Assembly: GCA_026770575.1 (NCBI GenBank)
Contig: MU657164.1
Coordinates: forward strand, 226,127-239,819
DNA: 13,693 bases
Direction of reading: 5' to 3'
Source: Pelagophyceae sp. CCMP2097
Taxonomy: Eukaryota > Sar > Pelagophyceae
A program made the position numbers and the translations under genes. Position 1 is the first letter of the stretch, and each line of letters starts with the position of its first letter. Shown here in pieces: positions 1 to 6,900 of this stretch. Under the pieces are notes generated by a model, which had not been told where the DNA came from, did not search any database, and saw nothing but the letters and a program-made list of their open reading frames with translations.

Positions 1-222
1 CTGCGCCGCCAGCGGCAGCTGCATAAGGCGGCTGCGCCGCGTGCTGCGGCTGCCCGCAAGCAGCGGCAAAATAAGGGTGCGTCTTTAGCCCGAGGCGGCT
101 GCGCGGCCTGTCTCGGATGAACCGGGAGCAGCGGCAGCGAAAAGCAGCTGCGCCGCATGCGACAGCTGCGCAGTCTACGGCGGCAGCATGAGGCGGCTGC
201 GCCGCAAGCAGCGGCAAAAGGG
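1..222. repeat. GC-rich palindromic repeat cluster
   Basis: Several degenerate copies of a motif with core GCGGCTGCGCCGC (GCGGC arms around TGC) followed by AAGCAGCGGCAAAA are present. The clearest copies lie near 28-75 and 188-220. No convincing coding exon is visible. The cluster sits just upstream of the zinc-finger gene and could be part of a longer array that begins before the window. Confidence 0.6.
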
Positions 223-326
223 AGCCGTAGTACAACATTGTAGGAACAATCGTCGCCGCCGCGTTACGCGTCCACTCACTGACTCGGACAGGGCGGTTGG
301 TGTCTTGGGCGCTTTGGCTCGCGATC

Positions 327-2358
327 ATGGTGCGCCACGCAGACGACGCGCGGCCATGCGCGTACTGCGGCAAGCCCTTGGCGAATAAGCATAATTTGTT
401 ACGACACTGCAGGTCTGTGCACAAGGTCGCCCACGAGGCAGGCGCCAGTGGCCCTTCTCCGGGCGGCCACGCTTGGTGAGTGGCATGCTCCGTTGCCTCC
501 GTTTGCGCGCAGCTTGGAGTATGTCATGTCGCAGCGTCTCACCTTTCAGGTGCGCCGCATGCAGCTTGCACATTGAGCACTCGTGGCAAATCGCGCACGA
601 GCTTTCCGCGGCGCACGTGCACAACGCGAGCGCCGCGCACGCCTCTTCCGTGGTCAACGGAGGAGGCGTGGAGGAGGACGTCGAGGACAGCGAGCCCGAC
701 GAGGACGACGGGGATGGCCTCTCCGCCTCGGACGACGCGCCGCCGCCGCCTTGGTACGGCGAGTGCGACGTGCACGACCCTGACTTGCACTACAACTTCA
801 AGGCCGCGAGCGCCCACGCGTTCACCGGGGGCTACATCAACGCGCCGCTGCCGCTCTACCGCTCTACCGATTTAGCCGCCGACGCGCGGCTCGACGACTT
901 GCGCCTCGAGACGCTGGCGGAGGTGCCGGAAAATTGGCGCCGCTGGCGCATTACCGGTGTCGACGCTGCCGGGCTCGCCACGGTTTATGTGCAGGACGAC
1001 GTGACGACGGCGGCTCGGTCAGTGTTGCAGATCACGTCGTTCGATATCGCCCAAGACCTCGTCGACTTGGACGCGGAAACGAGGCTCGGCGCGTGCTGCG
1101 CGGTGCAGAGTATACCGCTGAGCATGCTTGAGCGGCACGCTTTCTTTTTTAGTGCCCTCGACGTCGCGGCAAATTCGCCGCGCGCACCAGGGTGCTGCTG
1201 TGAGTGCGGCGCGCCGCTCGACCATGCTGTGGGCAAGACGTGCGATGGAGGGATGCCGTACGCGCTCGGCCGCCGCTCCCGCTGTCGGCGCGGCGTCGCC
1301 TGCAAGGCGTGTGCTCCGAAGTGGTTCGCCGTCGCACGGTACCGACGATTTTTTGAAGACGAGGAGGGCACCGTCGGCCGGAAGACCAAGTCTTACCTTT
1401 GCCAGTTCTGCCGCGCGCCGAACCCGTCGTACGAGGATGTGCACGGCCACCGCGTCGTGCCACCAAGCCGCTCCCCTGGGCTCGTTTCGGCGTGGACGCC
1501 CGTGCCGGTGCTGGCGGTCGAGCAGCCGCGAGACCTGCAAGCGGAGATCGCTGATATCGCCGCGGCGCGGTGTCAGCAACGAGACGCCACCCGCGTCGAC
1601 GGCGACAGAATTGAAGTCTCGGCCGAAATTATCGCCGCGATTCGAGGCTCGGGCATGACGGGCGGGCAGGGCGCTGCGATCATCGACGCGCTGCACTGCC
1701 TCGAGGGCAAGGGACTTATCGACCTGCACGGCAACCTGGCGCACACGTACAGCAACGTCGTCTCGGCTGCCGAGACGAAGCTCGCGTCTTCGACATGGTT
1801 CGTTGCGACGGAGGTCTACACCTGCCTGCTGGGGCAGGCGCAGCAGCGATCCATCCTGCGCTGCGGGGACCCGAGTGAGTCGGACGAGGATAACTGCGGC
1901 GAGTCGGCGACTGGAAGACCGGCGACAAGGCGGGCGTCGAGGACGGGAACGAGGAGGAGGACAACGACGGCGAGGAGGTGGACGAGGACGAGGAGAGCGA
2001 CGACGAGAAGAGCGACGACGAGGAGGGCGAGGAGGCGCCGGGCGGCGGCGGTGCGCCCAAGGCGACTCGCGAAGATTCGGATGACGCTACGGCGGCTGCG
2101 GCGGCTGCGACCAAGGCAGCGGAGGAGACGGCGAAGGCAAATGCCAACAAGGCGGAGCCGTTGGCTGCGGCGCGGGCGGCGGAGGAGAAGAGGAAGGTGC
2201 CGGCGCACCTGGAGGATGGCAAAGCGTTGGCGGAAGCGCAGACGGCGAAAGAAGACGCGGCGCCCAAGGCCAACCCGCAGTCGAAAAAGCGCGCGGCGCC
2301 CGCCGCTGTCTCAAAGCGGCCGGCGCGCGAACGCCGCCCCAGATTCGGCAGCGAATAG
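327..2358 (+). CDS. C2H2 zinc-finger protein with Cys-rich middle and acidic tail (unknown family)
   Basis: Proposed exons are 327-475, 550-1874 and 1904-2358. The ATG at 327 opens a 50-residue exon with a C2H2 finger (C11, C14, H27, H32; spacing C-x2-C-x12-H-x4-H). A GTGAGT donor at 476 and a TTTCAG acceptor at 549 join it in phase to a second finger-like motif (C51, C54, H66, H72). An acidic stretch follows (about residues 91-105). A Cys-rich region of about residues 265-337 contains C265-267, C269, C281, C295, C301, C304, C334 and C337, probably a further metal-binding module. The tail is Asp/Glu-rich, then Ala/Lys-rich, and ends in a basic patch and TAG at 2356. The tail is in a different frame from exon 2, so the second junction is uncertain. 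I do not recognise the family. A nuclear DNA- or RNA-binding role is inferred only from the fingers and the charged tail. Confidence 0.6.
476..549 (+). other. Intron between the two zinc-finger motifs
   Basis: This 74-bp segment starts GTGAGT and ends in a pyrimidine stretch plus CAG. Removing it joins a phase-2 exon end (TG) to a single G, giving Trp, and continues straight into a CxxC motif. It also removes the TGA at 477-479 that would otherwise end the first exon. Confidence 0.7.
1875..1903 (+). other. Candidate 29-nt mini-intron or frameshift site
   Basis: A perfect GTGAGT lies at 1875 and an AG at 1902-1903. Removing these 29 nt joins codon A+TC and moves from the frame of exon 2 to the frame that encodes the acidic tail (1906-2355). 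Without the shift, the exon-2 frame continues to 2488 as an unnatural Arg/Thr-rich sequence. A 29-nt intron is very short for most eukaryotes, so a different donor paired with the AG at 1916-1917, or a real or sequencing frameshift, remains possible. Confidence 0.35.
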
Positions 2359-2390
2359 GAGCGTCCTCGCCTTTGGAAGCAAGGAAAGGT

Positions 2391-2451
2391 CGTACAACTT
2401 GGACAGTCGCCATCGGGCACGGTGCCCCATCACGAGTGTCCAAGTTGTACG
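2391..2451. repeat. 15-bp perfect inverted repeat with nested hairpin
   Basis: The left arm at 2391-2405 (CGTACAACTTGGACA) is exactly complementary in reverse to 2437-2451. The 31-nt spacer contains a second dyad, GGGCAC-G-GTGCCC, at 2415-2427. It begins 33 bp after the stop codon of the zinc-finger gene, so it may be a 3'-UTR structure. It could equally be the ends or the remnant of a small mobile element. Confidence 0.75.
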
Positions 2452-2530
2452 CACTGTCCTTGGCGCCTTTGTCGACTTTTGGCAGTAAGGTTGGATCTAA
2501 CTGAATTCTCCGTCTCGAGGTAGCGCCAAA

Positions 2531-2811
2531 GTGCTTCAGTGCAAGGTCGATTCCGGAACTGTCGCTCTCCGAGATCTCGAGAGAGCCTTTGAGAGGCCTG
2601 GCAAGCTGGGCGCCCTGATGGAGGGGCACCGTACCAGGAGGCAGAGAGGCGCCTCCGGCGAGGGCGCGATCCTAGTCTCGCCGGTGAAAGCTGGCCGCCC
2701 CGCGGACGAAGACGATGATGCCATGTCAGAGGTCGATTTCGAGCCCGTGCTCGGAAAGGACATCAAGGTTCGCAAAGACGAGTATTGGCCGGCACCCAAC
2801 CGTTCATATCT
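2531..2811 (+). other. Coding-like segment of unknown affiliation
   Basis: From 2531 one plus frame reads as a normal-looking protein of about 94 residues before it runs into the 18-bp repeat. It is mixed polar and acidic, with a DEDDD cluster and a segment ending near EYWPAPN. It could be an extra exon of the zinc-finger gene, part of a separate gene, or chance. I found no clear splice junction joining it to the upstream gene and no recognisable domain. Confidence 0.25.
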
Positions 2812-2812
2812 C

Positions 2813-3253
2813 TACCGCCGAAGGCGGCTCAGCCGCCGAAGACGGCGTAGCCGCCGATGGCGGCTCTACCGCCAAAGGCGGCTCAGCCGCCGAAGGCGGC
2901 TCAGCCGCCTAAATCGGCTCAGCCTCCTATTACGGCGTAGCCGCCGAAGGCGGCTCAGCTGCCGATGTCGGCGTATCCGCCGAAGGCGACTCAGCCGCCG
3001 ATGGCGGCGTTGCCTCCTAGGTCGGCGTAGCCTCCTAGGTCGGCGTAGCCGCCGAAGGCGGCTCAGCCGCCGATGTCGGCGTAGCCGCCGAAAGCGGCTC
3101 AGCTGCCGATGGCGGCGTAGCCTCCTAGGTCGGCGTAGCCGCCGAGGGCGGCGTAGCCGCCGAAGGCGGTTCAGCGGCCGAGTGCAGCTCTACCGCCGTA
3201 AGCGGCTGAGCCACCGAATGCGGCTCAGCCGCCGAAGGCGGCGTAGCCGCTGA
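2813..3253. repeat. 18-bp palindromic minisatellite (about 24 units)
   Basis: The consensus unit is CAGCCGCCGAAGGCGGCT. Each unit has a GCCGCC-GAA-GGCGGC dyad and a second dyad, GGCTCAGCC, at the unit junction. A variant unit built on CCTCCTAGGTCGGCGTAG recurs at about 3013-3048 and 3118-3136. As 18 is divisible by three, one plus frame stays open through the array and would give a six-residue Arg/Leu/Ser-rich repeat until the TGA at 3251-3253. I regard that frame as incidental. Confidence 0.85.
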
Positions 3254-3974
3254 AGTATCACGTGAGGTTGCTTATAGTTTCCACACCCCTCTGCAAGCGT
3301 CGATTCCTTTTGTGCCCATCTCTTCGTAAGTCTCATGCACCTTACGGGCATTAATATCTTAGTAATAGATGCCGTATGAAGACCTACACGTCCGTCCGTA
3401 TCGCGCACGTGCTTGTTTTTTTGTGTTTACTTCCTTTCATTCGTCGCATCTTCAACGGGCAAACGCACCCGATCATCGTACTCTATGTCCGTATACATGG
3501 GCAAGTCTATAGGCCCGAAAACGCACGTTTTGGACGCTACCCAGCGTTTTCTTACTTAACACCTACAAAAGCTGATGCGTGTTCGTGCTGATAAACGCCT
3601 CCTTCGCGGCGTCTTGACCCTCCACGTTACGTCATTACACTCACCACAGAAGAACCGTTCACTTCAACCGTTCACCTCTAACTTTCATAGGCACCTGCTG
3701 TAGCGGTCCTGCAAACGCCTCCGAATGCTAAACTATCGCCGAAATTTACCGCTGAAAACCCGAATTATCGCTAAAACGACCAAAATCTCAAAACCCACGT
3801 TTATCGCTAAAACGGTCTCAACAAATTGCAGGCGCCCTTCAGAGGTCCTACCCCCTACGGGGAACCTGTGAAAATCGCTGAAAACGAAAAACGAAAAAAT
3901 CACAAAAAGGCAAGTGAAAAAACGCGCAGCCACCAAAAAGTCGCAGACCGGAGCAGCAGACCGTCGCGGCTTCG
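3254..3974 (+). promoter_or_regulatory. AT-richer spacer, presumed GLF 5' region
   Basis: This 720-bp stretch is clearly lower in GC than both flanks and contains no convincing exon. It lies immediately upstream of the proposed GLF start. Two CACGTG E-box-like palindromes (3259-3264 and near 3405-3410) and a TACGTCA motif near 3628 are visible. No clear TATA box is seen. Promoter function is inferred from position and composition only. Confidence 0.3.
3733..3890 (+). repeat. Dispersed degenerate ATCGCTAAAACG repeats
   Basis: Five related words (ATCGCCGAAAT, ACCGCTGAAAAC, ATCGCTAAAACG twice, ATCGCTGAAAACG) occur at irregular spacing in the AT-richer spacer. They are not a clean tandem array. 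They could be eroded repeats or clustered binding sites upstream of GLF. Confidence 0.45.
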
Positions 3975-6900
3975 ATGAAGTTCATCTCCAACTGCTTCGT
4001 CAAGCCCCAAGACGGCGAGCCGGCAAAGGGGCCGTTCCCGCACCGAGCAGACGAGCCCTGGCGGTCGCTGTGCGTTGCTTTAGTGAATTTTTCAACCTTT
4101 TGCCGCGGCGCCTCTTTCGCCGCGGCGCCGCGCGGCGCCTCGTAGGGCCAGTGAGCGCCGCTGCGTAGGAACAAGGTCGACGGCGTCTGCGGCTTTGACT
4201 CGTGCGTAGCCCCTTTTGCAAAAGATGTTGCCGAGCGGCAACGTCGAATCTCCGACGGCAGCCCAGCCGCGGGCGCCGGCCGCGCCTTTGGCGGCGAGAG
4301 AGGGCGCACGCCGGGGCCGCGTCCCCCGAAAAGCGCCCCGCCGCCGGTTGCTTGATTCTTTGCTGCCACCTCATGCCGCCGCCGTGTAGCTTCTTTCAAA
4401 GCGGCGAGACTTCTGAGGCCCCGCTCCCTCTGGACGCCGACATCCTGAGCGGCGACCTCTCCGCGCTCAAGAGGAAAAGATTCGATCTGTGCATTGTCGG
4501 TGCGGAGGCAGCGCCAACTCGCAAACGTAAACCGTTTGCGCAGAGGCTGCAAATGCAAAATGCGGATGCAGATGAGACGCCGCCGGTCGAAAGACGATTG
4601 GCCTCGGAGACGCTTGCGGACTGTCGACCGAAAATTTTGGAAAGACTTTTGGAAAGATTTTTGGAAAGTCGCGCCCTCGCGCCCCGCGCCCCGCGCCCGC
4701 GTCGATTACAAACGCGCTTTTTTTCAGGCGCGGGCCTCTCCGGCGCGGTGCTGGCGGAGCGGTGCTCGTCGGAGCTCGGGATGACGTCGCTGATCATCGA
4801 TTGCAGGAACCACATCGGTGCGTTCGGGCCCTCAGGCAAAGTGCGCGCGGGCTGCGCGTCATCAAGCTCCAAAAATTAACAATAGGCGGCAACTGCTACG
4901 ACTACGTCGACGGCGCCGGCCTGCGCTGCTCCAAGTGCGTCTTTGTGCGCGGGTTTGTTCGTGACGAATGGCACAGCCGTGCGGTTCCGTGGTTTGCACG
5001 CCTCGGGGGAAACCTTGGACGGGGACTTTGTCAGAGCGCCGTCGTCAAAGGGACCTTATCAAAGGGGACGTTTCACGGGAACCTCGTCACGCGGACCTTG
5101 GCACGGGGACTGGGTTCTTGGCACTGGGTTCTTGTCGCAGAGACCATGTCACTGAGTTCTTGTCGCAGAGACCATGTCACTGGGTTCTTGTCACGGGGAC
5201 CCCGTCACAGGGACCTTGTCACGGGGATCCTGGCACGGGTACCTTGGGGACCTTGTCACGGGGATCCTGTCACGGGGATCATGTCACGGGGAACCTTGTC
5301 CAAGGGACCTTGGCACTGAGTTCTTTTAACGGGGACCCTGTCATAGTGTTCTTGTCACGAGAACCTTGGCAAAGAAACCTTGTCATGGGGACCTTGGCAT
5401 AGGGGCCTTTCACCGGAACCTTTCACGGGACCTCATCAAAGGGACCTTGGCACAGGAAGCTTGTCATGGGGACCTTGTCGTAGGGTTCTTGTCGCGGGGA
5501 CCTTGTCGCAGGGACCTTGTCACGCGGACCCCGTCACAGGGAGCTTGTAACAGGGACCTTGGCGCGGGAACCTCGGCACGGGGACCTTGCCACTGGGTTC
5601 TTGTCAAAGGGACCTTGTCATGGGGACCTTGCCATAGGGTTCTTGTCGCGGGGACCTTGTCGCAGGGACCTTGTCACGGGGACCCCGTCACAGGGACCTT
5701 GTCACAGGGACCTTGGCACGGGAACCTCGGCACGGGGACCTTGCCACTGGGTTCTTGTCACAGGGAGCTTGTCATGGGGACCTTGTCACGGGGACCTTGT
5801 CGCAGGGACCTTGTCACGGGGACCCCGTCACAGGGAGCTTGGCACGGGAACCTTGGCACGGGAACCTCGTCACGGGGACCTTGCCACTGGGTTCTTGTCA
5901 CAGGGACCTTGTCATGGGGACTTTGCCATAGGGTTCTTGTCACGAGGACCTTGTCATGGACGGGGACCCCGTCACAGGGAGCTTGGCACGGGAACCTCGT
6001 CACGGGGACCTTGCCACTGGGTTCTTGTCAAAGGGACCTTGTCATGGGGACCTTGCCATAGGGTTCTTGTCACGGGGACCTTGTCGCAGGGACCTTGTCA
6101 CGCGGACCCCGTCACAGGGAGCTTGGCACGGGAACCTTGGCACGGGAACCTCGTCACGGGGACCTTGCCAGTGGGTTCTTGTCATAGGGACCTTGTCATG
6201 GGGACCTTGTCGCGGGGTTCTTGTCACGAGGACCTTTTTCGCAGGGACCTTGTCACGGGGACCCCGTCACAGGGAGCTTGGCACGGGAATCTTGGCACGG
6301 GGACCTTGCTACTGGGTTCTTGTCAAAGGGACCTTGTCACGGGGACCTTGTCGCAGGGACCTTGTCACGGGGACCTTGGCACAGGGACCTTGTCACAGTG
6401 ACCTTGGCACGGGAACCTTGGCACGGGTACCTCGGCACGGGGACCTTGCCACTGGGTTCTTGTCGCAGGGACCTTGTCATGGGGACCTTGTCGCGGGGTT
6501 CTTGTCACGGGGACCTTGTCGCAGGGACCTTGTCACTGGGACCCCGTTACAGGGAGCTTGGCACAGGGACCTTGGCACGGGAACCTCGTCACGGGGACCT
6601 TGCCACTGGGTTCTTGTCACAGGGACCTTGTCATGGGGACCTTTTCGCGGGGTTCTTATCACGAGGACCTTGTCGCTGGGTTCTTGACAAGGGGCCTTGT
6701 CAAAGAGTTGTTGTCACAGGGACCTTGGCACGGGGATCTCGGCACGGGAACCTTGTCCTAGGGTTCTTGTCCTAGTGTTCTTGTCACAAGGGACCTTGGC
6801 ATAGGGGCCTTAGACAAGGGACCTTGTCACGGGACGTTGTCACGGGGACGTTGCCACGGGGACCTTTGTACATGGACTTTGACACAAGGACCTTGTCATG

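Noticed and set aside
1109..1182. Possible 43-bp intron (GTATAC…TTTTTTAG) inside exon 2 of the zinc-finger gene
   Set aside because: The boundaries look good, but removal shifts the frame out of the CCxxC-rich reading frame and into an Arg/Ser-rich one, so the unspliced reading is preferred.
2813..3253. Protein-coding reading of the 18-bp array as an Arg/Leu/Ser hexapeptide repeat
   Set aside because: The frame stays open only because 18 is divisible by three. The unit's features are palindromic at the DNA level and vary without regard to codon position.
3376..3591. 71-codon plus-strand open frame with a short hydrophobic stretch
   Set aside because: It is isolated in the AT-richer spacer, short, and without a recognisable domain or splice context. 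It could be chance.
3848..4558. 236-codon minus-strand open frame
   Set aside because: It is antisense to GLF exons 1-3 and their introns in a GC-rich region. The composition is arginine/alanine-rich with no recognisable motif.
5366..6775. Several overlapping plus-strand open frames of 180-295 codons encoding Gly/Pro/Cys/His repeats
   Set aside because: They are produced by the stop-free 14-bp minisatellite in all three frames and lie within GLF intron 5.
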